Source: Streptococcus pseudopneumoniae | GTDB taxonomy: Bacteria; Bacillota; Bacilli; Lactobacillales; Streptococcaceae | Assembly (NCBI RefSeq): GCF_001072375.1 | Contig: NZ_JVKV01000099.1 | Location: 1-64,000 of the forward strand | Direction: 5' to 3' | DNA length: 64,000 nucleotides | Part shown: piece by piece, positions 10,783 through 20,217 of the stretch | How positions within the stretch are numbered: the first letter of the stretch is position 1 | How the letters are laid out: every line of letters starts with the position of its first letter | Program-made: the position numbers and the translations under genes | Notes under the pieces: model-generated | Database searches by the model: none | What the model saw: only the letters and a program-made list of their open reading frames with translations | What the model was told of the DNA's origin: nothing

Positions 10783-11874
10783 TCAGTTTACAGATAATTG
10801 GCCATTCTTTACAGTAAATATACTGAGATTATCTGGTAAGTTTTGAAGATGCTCTAAACTAGTTGTTGTAATAAAGGTTTGAATATTTTGAGATATAATT
10901 TCTAATAATTTAAGTTGACGAGTATTGTCAAGTTCACTCATAACATCGTCAAGCAAAAGAATGGGAGATTCCTTAGTGATACTCTCCATCAGTTCTATTT
11001 CTGCAAGTTTTATAGATAAAACCAGACTACGATGTTGCCCTTGACTTCCAAAGTTTGCGTCCATTCCATTGATTAAGAAAATTATATCGTCCCGATGAGG
11101 ACCAACTCCAGTATTCTTCTTAAATAAATCTCTTGATCTACTTTTTTGAAGTGCTGCATAGAAAGATTCAGCTAGTTTTTCCTTGTCAGTGAAGTTTACA
11201 GATGGTTGATAACGAATTGACAACTCTTCTAATTGGTCCGAAATATCAAAGTGTTTTTTACGACCAAAAGATTCCATTTTTTTGATAAATTCTTCTCTGT
11301 GGACCATCACCCGACAACCGTAGTCTACTAGCTGGTCATCCAGAACAGATAAAAATGTTTCGTCAATCTGATTCGCTGACTTTAAGTAGGTATTTCTTTG
11401 TTTGAGCACATGGTTGTAGCTTGACAAATCTGACAAGTATATGGGTTTGATTTGCCCTAACTCCATATCTATAAACTTACGTCGGATAGCTGGTGCTCCT
11501 TTGACAAGTTGTAAATCTTCGGGTGCAAATAGAACAACATTCATGTGTCCAATATAGTCAGATAGCCGAGCTTGCTTTAAGTAATTTATTTTAGTAATCC
11601 GACCTTTTGGAGTCAAATCAATCTCAAGTGGTACAGTAGCCGTTCGTTTTTGAAGAATTCCAGAAACTTGAAGCTGTTCTTCTTCAAATTGAATTAAATT
11701 TTTGTCTGTCTTTGTCCGATGGCTTCTAGTTAAAGCTAAAAAGTAAATACTTTCCAGGAGATTGGTTTTTCCTTGAGCATTTCGCCCCACAAATACATTT
11801 AATTTAGGATTAAATTCAATTTCGGTATCCTGATAGTTTCTAAATTGCTTGATGGATAAGTTTTTTAGCCACAT
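10783..11874 (-). CDS. recF: DNA replication and repair protein RecF
   Basis: This 363-aa SMC-like ATPase helps load RecA at single-strand gaps. It has Walker [13 protein letters not shown] (about residues 31-42), signature [17 protein letters not shown] (about 268-284) and Walker [14 protein letters not shown] (about 298-310). The ATG lies 2 nt after the stop of the S4-domain gene, so translation is probably coupled. In many Firmicutes this pair sits beside dnaA-dnaN; here it has its own locus. Confidence 0.97.
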   Translation of the reverse strand: MWLKNLSIKQFRNYQDTEIEFNPKLNVFVGRNAQGKTNLLESIYFLALTRSHRTKTDKNLIQFEEEQLQVSGILQKRTATVPLEIDLTPKGRITKINYLKQARLSDYIGHMNVVLFAPEDLQLVKGAPAIRRKFIDMELGQIKPIYLSDLSSYNHVLKQRNTYLKSANQIDETFLSVLDDQLVDYGCRVMVHREEFIKKMESFGRKKHFDISDQLEELSIRYQPSVNFTDKEKLAESFYAALQKSRSRDLFKKNTGVGPHRDDIIFLINGMDANFGSQGQHRSLVLSIKLAEIELMESITKESPILLLDDVMSELDNTRQLKLLEIISQNIQTFITTTSLEHLQNLPDNLSIFTVKNGQLSVN

Positions 11875-11876
11875 AC

Positions 11877-12245
11877 TTATCTACCTGGGAAACGTGGTGC
11901 AGTTTTTGTTTTAGCTTTCGGGGTCTTTTTTGTTGGCTTTTTTTTGACCGTCTTATTCATTTCTTTGACAAGTTTAGCCACACGTTCTTTCTCAAGTTTT
12001 TCTTGGAGATATTCTTCCTGTTCTTCTAAGCTCGGTTGCGTCAGAATGATGTGGATTTTCATGTCAGGAATGTCGATAGAGTCTCCGATTCTTACTTTTT
12101 TTCCACGACGATTTTCTAATTCACCGTTAAAATAGACAAGATGATCAGCTAAAAAGGATTTAATAGCTCCGCCACTGTGTATAATACCAAGTTCTTTCAA
12201 GAGAGCTTGGAGAGTGATAAATTCTTCAAATAATTTGTATTCCAT
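11877..12245 (-). CDS. yaaA: S4-domain protein YaaA, RNA-binding
   Basis: This 122-aa protein has an S4 RNA-binding domain in its first 70 residues ([30 protein letters not shown]). A lysine-rich C-terminal tail ([21 protein letters not shown]-like composition) follows. The family is usually encoded immediately before recF, as here, and is implicated in ribosome assembly. The extended -10 TGGTATAAT on the minus strand (12274-12266) lies just upstream. Confidence 0.88.
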   Translation of the reverse strand: MEYKLFEEFITLQALLKELGIIHSGGAIKSFLADHLVYFNGELENRRGKKVRIGDSIDIPDMKIHIILTQPSLEEQEEYLQEKLEKERVAKLVKEMNKTVKKKPTKKTPKAKTKTAPRFPGR

Positions 12246-12265
12246 AGTTCACCTCAATCTTTGGT

Positions 12266-12274
12266 ATTATACCA
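12266..12274 (-). promoter_or_regulatory. extended -10 promoter of yaaA-recF
   Basis: Read on the minus strand the element is TGGTATAAT. The -35 position has no clear match, as is common with extended -10 promoters. Confidence 0.65.
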
Positions 12275-12370
12275 TATTTTACCTTGAAATGGCAGAGGTA
12301 AATTTGTTAGAAATGAAAGCGATTTTAATTCTAAAAGGGGTAAAGAGAACAAGAAAATTTTCTCTTTTCA

Positions 12371-12379
12371 TGGTATAAT
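12371..12379 (+). promoter_or_regulatory. extended -10 promoter of the ymfF-to-mreD operon
   Basis: TGGTATAAT (12371-12379) lies 27 nt before the ATG of the first M16 gene, with AAGGAGG between them. A palindrome, AGAAAATTTTCT (12352-12363), overlaps the -35 zone. A cre-like sequence (13/14 match) lies further up at 12314-12327. Confidence 0.75.
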
Positions 12380-12406
12380 AGAACTCTATGTAGAAGGAGG
12401 TAAGAG

Positions 12407-13657
12407 ATGGAGTTAGTACCTGGAATTACAGTGCATTTTATCCAATCAAAAAAATTTAAAACTAATAAAATTACTGTGCGTTTCACAGCTCCATTGTCTT
12501 TGGATTCAATTTCAAGTCGCATGTTAAGTGCCAGTATGCTTGAAACTGCCAACCAAAGTTATCCAACTGCTCAACTGTTTAGAAAACGTTTAGCAACCTT
12601 GTATGGAACTGATTTGTCAGCGCACGCCTATCGAAGAGGACAAAGTCATCTTGTGGATTTGAGTATTTCCTATGTGCGTGATGAATTTTTAAGTAAGAAA
12701 AACGTATTAACTTCTCAAATTTTAGAATTACTGCACCAGGTTCTGTTTACACCATTGTCGGATGAGGATGGATTTGAGAAAAATGCTTTTGACATCGAGA
12801 AAAAACAGATCTTATCAAGGCTAGAATCAGAATTGGAAGACCCATTCTTCTTTGCACATAAAGAGTTAGATCAATTGTTTTTCCAAGAAGAATCAATGCA
12901 GCTAGTTCCAAAAGATTTGATTTCTAGAATTTCAGAAGAGACTTCAAAAACATGTTTTTCAAGCTATCAAAAAATGCTAAAAGAAGACCAAATAGATATT
13001 TTCTTCTTAGGCGATTTTAATGAAATTGAAGTTTTAGAGTTTTTACATAAATTTCCTTTAACAGGTCGTAAATCAGTTGTAAACATTCAATATCAGCAAC
13101 CCTATTCTAATATTCTTAGAGAAGGTATTGTTAGAAAGAGATTAGGACAGTCTGTTTTAGAGATGGGCTACCATAGTTCAGTGGCATATGGTGATGAAGA
13201 ACAGATGGCAGTGCTTCTTGTAAATGGTCTTTTAGGAGCCTTTCCTCATTCGAAACTATTTACCCAAGTGCGAGAAAAAGAAGGCCTGGCCTATACGGTA
13301 TCAAGTCATTTGGATCTCTTTAGTGGATTTTTACGATTGTTTGCTGGAATTGATCGGCAAAATCGAAACAAAGTAAGAAAATTGATGAATCATCAGTTGC
13401 TTGACATAAAAAATGGAAAGTTTACAGATAAGGAGATTGATCAGACTAAACAAATGATTCGTCGATCCATACTACTTGCTCAGGATAATCAAGATTCTAT
13501 CGTCGATAAATATTATTTGTCAACTTTTTTTGGGAAGGCGAATCTTGACACAAAAACTTTAATCGATAAACTTGAACAAGTTGATAGAGAAGCAATTTGT
13601 GAAGCAGCAAACAGTTTTAAGTTGCAGGCTATTTATTTTATGGAAGGAGCAGAATGA
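12407..13657 (+). CDS. ymfF: M16 peptidase-like protein YmfF (inactive subunit)
   Basis: This 416-aa protein has M16 fold segments but no HxxEH zinc motif in the N-terminal half, so it probably acts as the non-catalytic partner. The late motif REKEGLAYTVSSHLD is the conserved R/Y region of M16 C-domains. It overlaps the next M16 gene by 4 bp (ATGA), giving tight coupling. The B. subtilis pair YmfF/YmfH has been linked to EF-P modification; the role here is inferred. Confidence 0.85.
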   Translation: MELVPGITVHFIQSKKFKTNKITVRFTAPLSLDSISSRMLSASMLETANQSYPTAQLFRKRLATLYGTDLSAHAYRRGQSHLVDLSISYVRDEFLSKKNVLTSQILELLHQVLFTPLSDEDGFEKNAFDIEKKQILSRLESELEDPFFFAHKELDQLFFQEESMQLVPKDLISRISEETSKTCFSSYQKMLKEDQIDIFFLGDFNEIEVLEFLHKFPLTGRKSVVNIQYQQPYSNILREGIVRKRLGQSVLEMGYHSSVAYGDEEQMAVLLVNGLLGAFPHSKLFTQVREKEGLAYTVSSHLDLFSGFLRLFAGIDRQNRNKVRKLMNHQLLDIKNGKFTDKEIDQTKQMIRRSILLAQDNQDSIVDKYYLSTFFGKANLDTKTLIDKLEQVDREAICEAANSFKLQAIYFMEGAE

Positions 13658-14937
13658 CCAGACCTACTTTTCAAAAGAAATATTATCCTGCTGTAAAAGA
13701 AACTTTGTATCAAACTAGCTTAGAAAATGGTTTGACGGTTACTTTACTACCTAAAAAGGACTTTAACGAGGTTTATGGCGTTGTAAGTGTCCAAGTTGGT
13801 TCTGTTGACACAAGGTTTACAGTGGATGATAAGGACTTACAACAATATCCACAAGGAATCGCTCATTTCTTAGAACATAAGCTTTTTGAAAGAGAAGATT
13901 CTGGAGATGTTATGGCAGCTTTTACAGAGTTGGGTGCTGAAAGTAATGCCTTTACGAGCTTTACGAACACTAGCTATCTTTTCTCGACTTCTGAAAATGT
14001 TCTAGAGTGTTTAGATTTACTAGACGAACTTGTCACTACTTTCAATATGACTGAAGAATCTGTGGAGCGCGAAAAGGATATCATTCAGCAGGAAAGAGAG
14101 ATGTATCAGGATGATCCGGATTCATGTCTATTTTTCAAGACTTTGGCAAATCTCTATCCAGAAAGTCCTTTAGCTTCAGATATTGTTGGTAGTGAAAACT
14201 CTATTGATGCTATTTGTTTGGAGGATTTAAAAGAGAACTTTAAAGAGTTTTACAGACCTGTCAATAGTAATATCTTTTTAGTGGGGAATTTTGATTTTGA
14301 ACTGCTTGAAGATTATTTTGCTAAGAAATCTCATCCTCAAGAAAAAAAACATGAGTTTAAGAGAGAAAAAATACCTTTACATCCTGTAAAGACTACTGAA
14401 AGTTTTCGAATGGATGTAGCATCTCCCAAATTAGCGATTGGTATTAGAGGAAATAAAGACATAGGAAATCGAGATCAGTATCGTTATCATCTTTTATTGA
14501 AATTGTTGTTTACAATGATGTTTGGTTGGACTTCACAAAGATTTCAAAAATTATATGAGACAGGTAAACTGGATGCTTCCCTGTCTCTAGAAATAGAAGT
14601 AGATCCTCGTTTCCATTTTGTGATATTAACAATGGATACAAAGGAACCTGTGGCACTTTCTCATCAATTTCGTAAAGCTATTCGCAATTTTGTTAAAGAT
14701 GAGGATGTAACTGAGGATCATTTGGATATTGTAAAAACTGAGATGTATGGAGAATTTCTTCATAGTATGGATTCCCTTGAATACATTGCTACTCAGTATC
14801 ATCCAACCGATACAGGTTCTACCCTGTTTGATCTTCCTAAACTTTTGCAGGAAATTACTTTAGAAGATGTTCTAGAGGCTGGACATGATTTGATAGATAA
14901 TAGCGATATGGTTGATTGTACAATTTTCCCGATATAA
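13654..14937 (+). CDS. ymfH: M16 family metallopeptidase YmfH
   Basis: This 427-aa protein carries the inverted zinc motif HFLEH (GIAHFLEHKLFE, about residues 68-79) followed by the downstream glutamate helix (EREKDIIQQEREMYQDDP). It therefore has the catalytic residues its partner lacks. It is cytosolic, with no signal peptide. Together with ymfF it heads an operon continuing into rodZ, pgsA, ecf and mre genes. Confidence 0.88.
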   Translation: MTRPTFQKKYYPAVKETLYQTSLENGLTVTLLPKKDFNEVYGVVSVQVGSVDTRFTVDDKDLQQYPQGIAHFLEHKLFEREDSGDVMAAFTELGAESNAFTSFTNTSYLFSTSENVLECLDLLDELVTTFNMTEESVEREKDIIQQEREMYQDDPDSCLFFKTLANLYPESPLASDIVGSENSIDAICLEDLKENFKEFYRPVNSNIFLVGNFDFELLEDYFAKKSHPQEKKHEFKREKIPLHPVKTTESFRMDVASPKLAIGIRGNKDIGNRDQYRYHLLLKLLFTMMFGWTSQRFQKLYETGKLDASLSLEIEVDPRFHFVILTMDTKEPVALSHQFRKAIRNFVKDEDVTEDHLDIVKTEMYGEFLHSMDSLEYIATQYHPTDTGSTLFDLPKLLQEITLEDVLEAGHDLIDNSDMVDCTIFPI

Positions 14938-14974
14938 TCGCTAGAAAATACACTAGAAAGAAGGAATGTTAAGT

Positions 14975-15799
14975 ATGAGAAAAAAAACAATTGGTGAGGT
15001 CTTACGTCTTGCAAGAATTAACCAAGGACTGAGCTTAGAGGAATTGCACAGAAAGACAGATATTCAGCTGGATTTGTTGGAGGCAATGGAGTCAGATGAT
15101 TTTGACAAACTACCGAGTACTTTTTATGCTCGTTCATTTTTGAGAAAGTATGCTTGGGCTGTTGAATTAGATGAAAATATCGTTCTAGATGCCTATGATT
15201 CGGGAAGTATGATTACTTATGAAGAAGTTGATGTAGATGAGATTGAACTTTCAGGACGTAGACGGTCTAATCGAAAGAAAAATTCATTTCTACCGCTATT
15301 TTACTTTGTTCTTTTTTCTTTATCAATTTTAATTTTTGTAACTTACTATGTGTGGAATTATATTCAAACCCAACCAACTGCGTCTTCTGCGGCAACTTAT
15401 AGTGTTGTGAGTTCAACAAGTAGCTCTAGTAGTGTAGCATCAAGTAGTAGTCAAGCTACTAGTTCATCAAGTTCGAGTGAGGCAACTACTTTGACTGTTT
15501 CAGGTCAGGGAGATGCTTTATCAGTGGAATATAAGACATCTAAAGATTCTGCGGAGCTTCAGTTGTCTGTAACGGATGCAACAAGCTGGATTAGTGTTTC
15601 GGATACTGATTTAGCAGGAGGAGTGACTCTTGAACCTAATAATAAAACAGCTAAAACAACCATTTCTAAAGGTTCTCCAGTAACCATAACATTGGGTGTT
15701 GTTAAAGGAGTGTCGGTGAAAATTGATAATAAGGAAATTGACACTTCAAAATTAACTGGTCAAACTGGTTGGATTACTCTAACATTAAGTTCAAACTAA
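14975..15799 (+). CDS. rodZ: RodZ-like helix-turn-helix membrane protein
   Basis: This 274-aa protein has an N-terminal Xre-type HTH (IGEVLRLARINQGLSLEELH), a basic stretch, one membrane helix (about residues 105-127), a Ser/Thr-rich linker and a C-terminal beta-rich DUF4115 domain. RodZ links the cell-elongation machinery to the membrane, which fits the downstream mreC-mreD. An ATG at 14966 abuts the AAGGA ribosome site; ATG 14975 lies 9 nt from it and gives the usual MRKKTIGEVL start, so I chose 14975. Confidence 0.87.
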   Translation: MRKKTIGEVLRLARINQGLSLEELHRKTDIQLDLLEAMESDDFDKLPSTFYARSFLRKYAWAVELDENIVLDAYDSGSMITYEEVDVDEIELSGRRRSNRKKNSFLPLFYFVLFSLSILIFVTYYVWNYIQTQPTASSAATYSVVSSTSSSSSVASSSSQATSSSSSSEATTLTVSGQGDALSVEYKTSKDSAELQLSVTDATSWISVSDTDLAGGVTLEPNNKTAKTTISKGSPVTITLGVVKGVSVKIDNKEIDTSKLTGQTGWITLTLSSN

Positions 15800-15811
15800 A
15801 GGAAGGATAAC

Positions 15812-16351
15812 ATGAAAAAAGAGAATATTCCTAATACGCTTACGCTTGGTAGAATTTTATTTATTCCGATTTTTATTCTCCTTCTATCAGTTGGACCATC
15901 TCCTGTGTTACATAAAATAGCAGCAGTTATTTTTGCTATTGCCAGTATCACTGATTATCTAGATGGTTATTTAGCTAGAAAATGGCAAGTGGTTAGTAAT
16001 TTTGGTAAATTTGCAGATCCAATGGCTGATAAATTATTGGTCATGTCAGCCTTTATCATGTTGGTCGGTCTAAAGATGGCACCAGCTTGGGTGGTAGCAG
16101 TTATTATCTGCCGTGAACTTGCAGTCACTGGTTTGCGCTTGCTCTTAGTTGAAACAGGAGGTACCGTTCTAGCTGCTGCCATGCCTGGAAAAATCAAGAC
16201 ATTTAGTCAGATGTTTGCGATTATATTCTTGCTACTTCACTGGACTGTTCTTGGTCAGATAACTCTTTATATTGCCTTGTTCTTCACAGTTTATTCTGGT
16301 TATGATTATTTCAAGGGAAGCACATATTTGTTTAAAGGAACCTTTCGTTAG
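15812..16351 (+). CDS. pgsA: CDP-diacylglycerol-glycerol-3-phosphate 3-phosphatidyltransferase
   Basis: This 179-aa integral membrane enzyme makes phosphatidylglycerol phosphate. The CDP-alcohol phosphotransferase signature DGX2ARX8GX3DX3D is visible as DGYLARK...GKFADPMAD (about residues 50-72). Four to five membrane helices are evident. It sits 12 nt after rodZ with AAGGAAGGA before ATG, and the next gene begins 2 nt after its stop. Confidence 0.96.
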   Translation: MKKENIPNTLTLGRILFIPIFILLLSVGPSPVLHKIAAVIFAIASITDYLDGYLARKWQVVSNFGKFADPMADKLLVMSAFIMLVGLKMAPAWVVAVIICRELAVTGLRLLLVETGGTVLAAAMPGKIKTFSQMFAIIFLLLHWTVLGQITLYIALFFTVYSGYDYFKGSTYLFKGTFR

Positions 16352-16353
16352 AT

Positions 16354-17181
16354 ATGGAATCGATTATTGAGATAAAAGACCTGTCTTTTCGATATCAGGC
16401 AGATCAAGAACATTATGATGTTCGTAACATTTCGTTTCACGTGAAACGTGGAGAATGGTTGTCTATCGTTGGTCATAATGGTAGTGGAAAATCAACGACA
16501 GTTCGCTTGATTGATGGTTTGCTCGAGGCTGAATCTGGAGAAATTTGGATAGACGGTGATTGCCTAACTCCAGAAAATGTCTGGGAAAAAAGACGTAAGA
16601 TTGGTATGGTCTTTCAAAATCCTGATAACCAATTCGTAGGAGCAACTGTTGAAGACGACGTTGCTTTTGGATTGGAAAATCAAGGAATCCCACTTGAAGA
16701 AATGAAGAAACGCGTTTCTGAGGCTTTATCATTGGTTGGAATGGCTGAATTTGCTAAAAAGGAACCAGCCCGCTTGTCAGGAGGTCAGAAACAGAGAGTA
16801 GCTATTGCAGGTGTTGTTGCTCTGCGACCAGATATTTTAATCTTGGATGAGGCTACAAGTATGTTGGACCCTGAGGGACGATTAGAGTTGATTAAGATAG
16901 TTCAGAAGATTCGCAAAGACCATCAGATGACAGTCATCTCCATTACGCATGATTTGGATGAGGTGGCCATGAGTGACAGAGTTTTGGTGATGAAAAAAGG
17001 AGAAGTCGAGTCAACTAGCACTCCTAGAGAGTTATTTTCTAGATCGGATTTAGATCAAATTGGCTTAGATCAACCCTTTGTCAACCAATTAAAACAATCA
17101 CTGCGTGATAATGGCTTAAAATTACCAGAGCACTACCTGACCGAGGAGGAGCTCGAGGAGGCTTTATGGGAATTATTCTAG
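16354..17181 (+). CDS. ecfA1: ECF transporter ATPase EcfA1
   Basis: This 275-aa ABC ATPase belongs to the shared energy-coupling factor module for vitamin uptake. It has Walker [10 protein letters not shown] (about residues 39-47), Q-loop FQNPDNQF, signature LSGGQKQR and Walker B ILILDEAT. It overlaps ecfA2 by 16 bp. Substrate-binding S components are encoded elsewhere. Confidence 0.95.
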   Translation: MESIIEIKDLSFRYQADQEHYDVRNISFHVKRGEWLSIVGHNGSGKSTTVRLIDGLLEAESGEIWIDGDCLTPENVWEKRRKIGMVFQNPDNQFVGATVEDDVAFGLENQGIPLEEMKKRVSEALSLVGMAEFAKKEPARLSGGQKQRVAIAGVVALRPDILILDEATSMLDPEGRLELIKIVQKIRKDHQMTVISITHDLDEVAMSDRVLVMKKGEVESTSTPRELFSRSDLDQIGLDQPFVNQLKQSLRDNGLKLPEHYLTEEELEEALWELF

Positions 17182-18005
17182 ACAATGTTAGTTATACTTA
17201 TCAGGAAGGAACACCCTTTGCCTCAGCTGCCTTGTCAGATGTCAGTTTGACCATAGAAGATGGTTCCTATACTGCTATTATTGGGCATACAGGAAGTGGG
17301 AAATCCACAATTTTGCAGCTTTTAAATGGTTTGCTAGTTCCCACAGAGGGAAGTGTTCGTGTCTTTGATACATTGATCACACCAACATCGGTCAATAAGC
17401 AAATTCGTCAAATTCGTAAACAAGTTGGGTTGGTGTTTCAGTTTGCAGAGAATCAAATTTTTGAGGAAACTGTCCTAAAAGATGTGGCTTTTGGCCCTCA
17501 AAATTTTGGAGTTTCTGTAGAAGAGGCAGAAGCTATTGCGCGTGAAAAACTAGCTTTAGTAGGAATCGATGAATCACTCTTTGAACGAAGTCCATTTGAA
17601 CTCTCAGGTGGACAAATGAGAAGGGTTGCTATTGCTGGGATTTTGGCAATGGAGCCTAGCATTTTGGTCTTAGACGAACCAACAGCTGGTTTGGATCCAA
17701 TTGGTCGAAAAGAGTTGATGGCCTTGTTTAAAAAGCTTCATCAAGATGGCATAACAATTGTTTTAGTAACCCACCTTATGGATGACGTGGCCGAATTTGC
17801 TGACCAAGTTTATGTGATGGAAAAAGGGAAACTAGTTAAGTGTGGGAAGCCAAGTCTTGTCTTTCAAAATGTCGAATTTATGGAAAAAATCCAATTGGGT
17901 GTTCCTAAAATCACACGATTTGCTCAAAGGCTAGTTGACAGAGGAATTTCTTTCGAACAATTGCCGATAACGATAGAGGAGTTTAAGGAGTTTATCAATG
18001 GATAA
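17166..18005 (+). CDS. ecfA2: ECF transporter ATPase EcfA2
   Basis: This 279-aa protein is the second ATPase of the module. It has Walker [11 protein letters not shown]-loop [10 protein letters not shown], signature LSGGQMRR and Walker B ILVLDEPT, followed by GLDP. It pairs with EcfA1 and EcfT to drive several S components. It overlaps both flanking genes, which supports co-translation. Confidence 0.95.
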   Translation: MGIILDNVSYTYQEGTPFASAALSDVSLTIEDGSYTAIIGHTGSGKSTILQLLNGLLVPTEGSVRVFDTLITPTSVNKQIRQIRKQVGLVFQFAENQIFEETVLKDVAFGPQNFGVSVEEAEAIAREKLALVGIDESLFERSPFELSGGQMRRVAIAGILAMEPSILVLDEPTAGLDPIGRKELMALFKKLHQDGITIVLVTHLMDDVAEFADQVYVMEKGKLVKCGKPSLVFQNVEFMEKIQLGVPKITRFAQRLVDRGISFEQLPITIEEFKEFING

Positions 18006-18792
18006 TATGATTTTAGGTCGATACATACCAGGAAATTCGATTATTCATCGTCTAGATCCTCGTAGTAAGTTAGTAGCAATGATTTTATTGATCATCATCG
18101 CTTTTTGGGCCAATAATCCAATTACAAATCTCATACTCTTCATTGCAACAGGCATATTTGTCGTTTTATCAGAAGTTCCCTTATCTTTTTTTATAAAAGG
18201 TTTGCGGTCTATGTTTTTTCTGATTGCTTTTACAACCCTTTTTCAACTGTTCTTTATCTCTGGTGGTCACGTCTTGTTCGAGATGGGATTTATAAAAATC
18301 ACAAGCTATGGTATTGAGCAGGCAGGAATTATTTTTTGTCGTTTTGTGTTGATTATCTTTTTCTCAACCTTGCTAACCTTGACGACTATGCCACTAAGTT
18401 TGGCAACAGCAGTTGAATCCTTACTTGGACCTTTAAAAAGATTTAAAGTGCCTGTTCATGAGATTGGGCTCATGTTGTCTATGAGTTTACGCTTTGTACC
18501 AACCTTAATGGATGATACGATTCGCATTATGAATGCTCAAAAGGCGCGTGGTGTTGATTTTGGAGAAGGAAATGTAATCCAAAAAGTTAAGGCTATGATT
18601 CCTATTTTGATTCCTTTGTTCGCTACCAGTTTGAAACGAGCGGATTCTCTTGCTACAGCCATGGAAGCTAGAGGCTATCAAGGTGGTAATGGACGTAGCC
18701 AGTATCGACAGTTAAATTGGATGAACAGAGACAGTATAGCGCTATTATTTGTTTGTGTATTGGGTGCAATTCTATTTTTGCTAAAATCTTAG
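17998..18792 (+). CDS. ecfT: ECF transporter transmembrane protein EcfT
   Basis: This 264-aa integral membrane protein has about six to seven helices. The coupling-helix signature is ARG-type, seen as [13 protein letters not shown] and again as [12 protein letters not shown]. It connects the two ATPases to vitamin-binding S components. It overlaps ecfA2 by 8 bp. Confidence 0.95.
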   Translation: MDNMILGRYIPGNSIIHRLDPRSKLVAMILLIIIAFWANNPITNLILFIATGIFVVLSEVPLSFFIKGLRSMFFLIAFTTLFQLFFISGGHVLFEMGFIKITSYGIEQAGIIFCRFVLIIFFSTLLTLTTMPLSLATAVESLLGPLKRFKVPVHEIGLMLSMSLRFVPTLMDDTIRIMNAQKARGVDFGEGNVIQKVKAMIPILIPLFATSLKRADSLATAMEARGYQGGNGRSQYRQLNWMNRDSIALLFVCVLGAILFLLKS

Positions 18793-18813
18793 AATGTAAT
18801 ATAAGGTAGAGGT

Positions 18814-19635
18814 ATGAACCGTTTTAAAAAATCAAAATATATCATTGTTCTATTTGTCGTTGTATTAGTAGTATCCGTTTTTTTAGTAACAACACAATCA
18901 AGTGCAGTTGTGACAAAAGCTGGAGATGGCATTTCATTAGTCGATAGAATAGTGCAAAAGCCTTTTCAATGGCTATCTTCCGTAAAATCTGATTTAGGTC
19001 GTTTGACCAGAACTTATAACGAGAATGAAACTCTCAAAAAAGAACTCTATCAGATGAAGAAGGAAACGAATGAAGCAGACAGTCTGAAGGAAGAGAATGA
19101 GCAACTGCGTCAGTTATTAGATATGAAGTCAAAATTGAATGCAACCAAGTTGATTGCTTCTGACGTCATCATGAGAACTCCTGCAACTTGGAAACAAGAG
19201 TTGACAATTGATGCAGGTTCTCAACAAGGTGTGACCAGTAATATGCTTGTGATTGCTGGTGGGGGACTGATTGGAAGCGTGGGAAAGGTTGAAGATAACT
19301 CTACTGTGGTCAACTTATTGACCAACGCGGAAAATACGGAGAAAATCTCTGTTAAAATCCAACACGGTTCTACTAGTATATATGGCATTATCATTGGGTA
19401 CGACAAAGAAAAAGACTTGCTTAAAATAAGCCAGTTAAATAGTAGTAGTGATATCAGCCAAGGAGACAAGGTAGTTACAGGAGGTCTGGGCAACTTTAAA
19501 ACTACAGATATTCCCGTAGGGGAGGTTGTATCAGTTACCCATAGTAGTGACTATCTAACAAGAGAAGTTATGGTTAAACTCCATGCTGATCCAATGAATC
19601 TAAAAGTCGTAGAGTTAGTGGGGAATCCATCATGA
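18814..19635 (+). CDS. mreC: rod shape-determining protein MreC
   Basis: This 273-aa protein has a short cytosolic tail, one membrane helix (about residues 8-26), a coiled coil (about 65-108, LKEENEQLRQLLDMK) and the double beta-barrel ending near the C-terminus. In ovococci MreC/MreD direct peripheral (side-wall) peptidoglycan synthesis. It overlaps mreD by 4 bp. Confidence 0.95.
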   Translation: MNRFKKSKYIIVLFVVVLVVSVFLVTTQSSAVVTKAGDGISLVDRIVQKPFQWLSSVKSDLGRLTRTYNENETLKKELYQMKKETNEADSLKEENEQLRQLLDMKSKLNATKLIASDVIMRTPATWKQELTIDAGSQQGVTSNMLVIAGGGLIGSVGKVEDNSTVVNLLTNAENTEKISVKIQHGSTSIYGIIIGYDKEKDLLKISQLNSSSDISQGDKVVTGGLGNFKTTDIPVGEVVSVTHSSDYLTREVMVKLHADPMNLKVVELVGNPS

Positions 19636-20126
19636 GACTGTTGAAGCAGATAGGGATGTTTTTACTCTTGCCTATAGTTGTCTTAATAGACAGTCATTTA
19701 GGGCAATTTGTAAATAGTTTTTTTCCACATTTTCAAATTGTGAGCCACTTTATCTTCATCTTCTTGTTGTTTGAAACAATAGAAGTATCTGAGTATCTAT
19801 TTTTAGTTTATTGCTTATTTATTGGTCTTATATACGATATTTATTTTTTCCATTTAGTAGGGATTGCTAGTCTTCTTTTTGTGATTATTGGTGCAATCAT
19901 TTATAAAAATAATGCGATCATTTTCTCAAATAGATGGACTAGACTATTAGCTATTTTAATGATGACTTTCTCTTTTGAATTTGGTAGTTTTCTTCTAGCG
20001 CAAATGATTGGTTTAACTGCTGAAAGTATAACAGTTTTTATCGTTTATGGTCTAGTTCCGTCAATGATATTAAACTGTCTCTGGATGTTAGTTTTCCAGT
20101 TTATTTTTGAAAAAATATATCTATAA
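19632..20126 (+). CDS. mreD: rod shape-determining protein MreD
   Basis: This 164-aa hydrophobic protein has five to six predicted membrane helices. It is coupled to mreC by the ATGA overlap and is the partner of MreC in side-wall elongation. It is the last gene of the operon, followed by a terminator that overlaps the pcsB control region. Confidence 0.92.
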   Translation: MRLLKQIGMFLLLPIVVLIDSHLGQFVNSFFPHFQIVSHFIFIFLLFETIEVSEYLFLVYCLFIGLIYDIYFFHLVGIASLLFVIIGAIIYKNNAIIFSNRWTRLLAILMMTFSFEFGSFLLAQMIGLTAESITVFIVYGLVPSMILNCLWMLVFQFIFEKIYL

Positions 20127-20141
20127 GAAAGAAACAAAACT

Positions 20142-20158
20142 GTAATAAAGGCGTAATA
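20142..20158 (+). promoter_or_regulatory. WalR (VicR) box of pcsB
   Basis: TGTAAT-AAAGG-CGTAAT fits the two-hexamer WalR site TGTWAH-N5-TGTWAH with one changed base (C for T). In streptococci pcsB is the best-known essential WalR target. The box lies upstream of and around the -35 of the promoter whose -10 is TATACT (20179-20184, preceded by TGA). Confidence 0.8.
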
Positions 20159-20177
20159 TTTATTAAGCCTTTTTTTG
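20148..20177 (+). terminator. terminator of mreD overlapping pcsB promoter
   Basis: AAAGGC (20148-20153) pairs with GCCTTT (20167-20172), with an inner TAATA/TATTA pairing, then T's. The 5' arm includes the second half of the WalR box. Confidence 0.75.
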
Positions 20178-20217
20178 ATATACTAGTATTGTCTTAAAAG
20201 AAGGAGTATTTACACTT

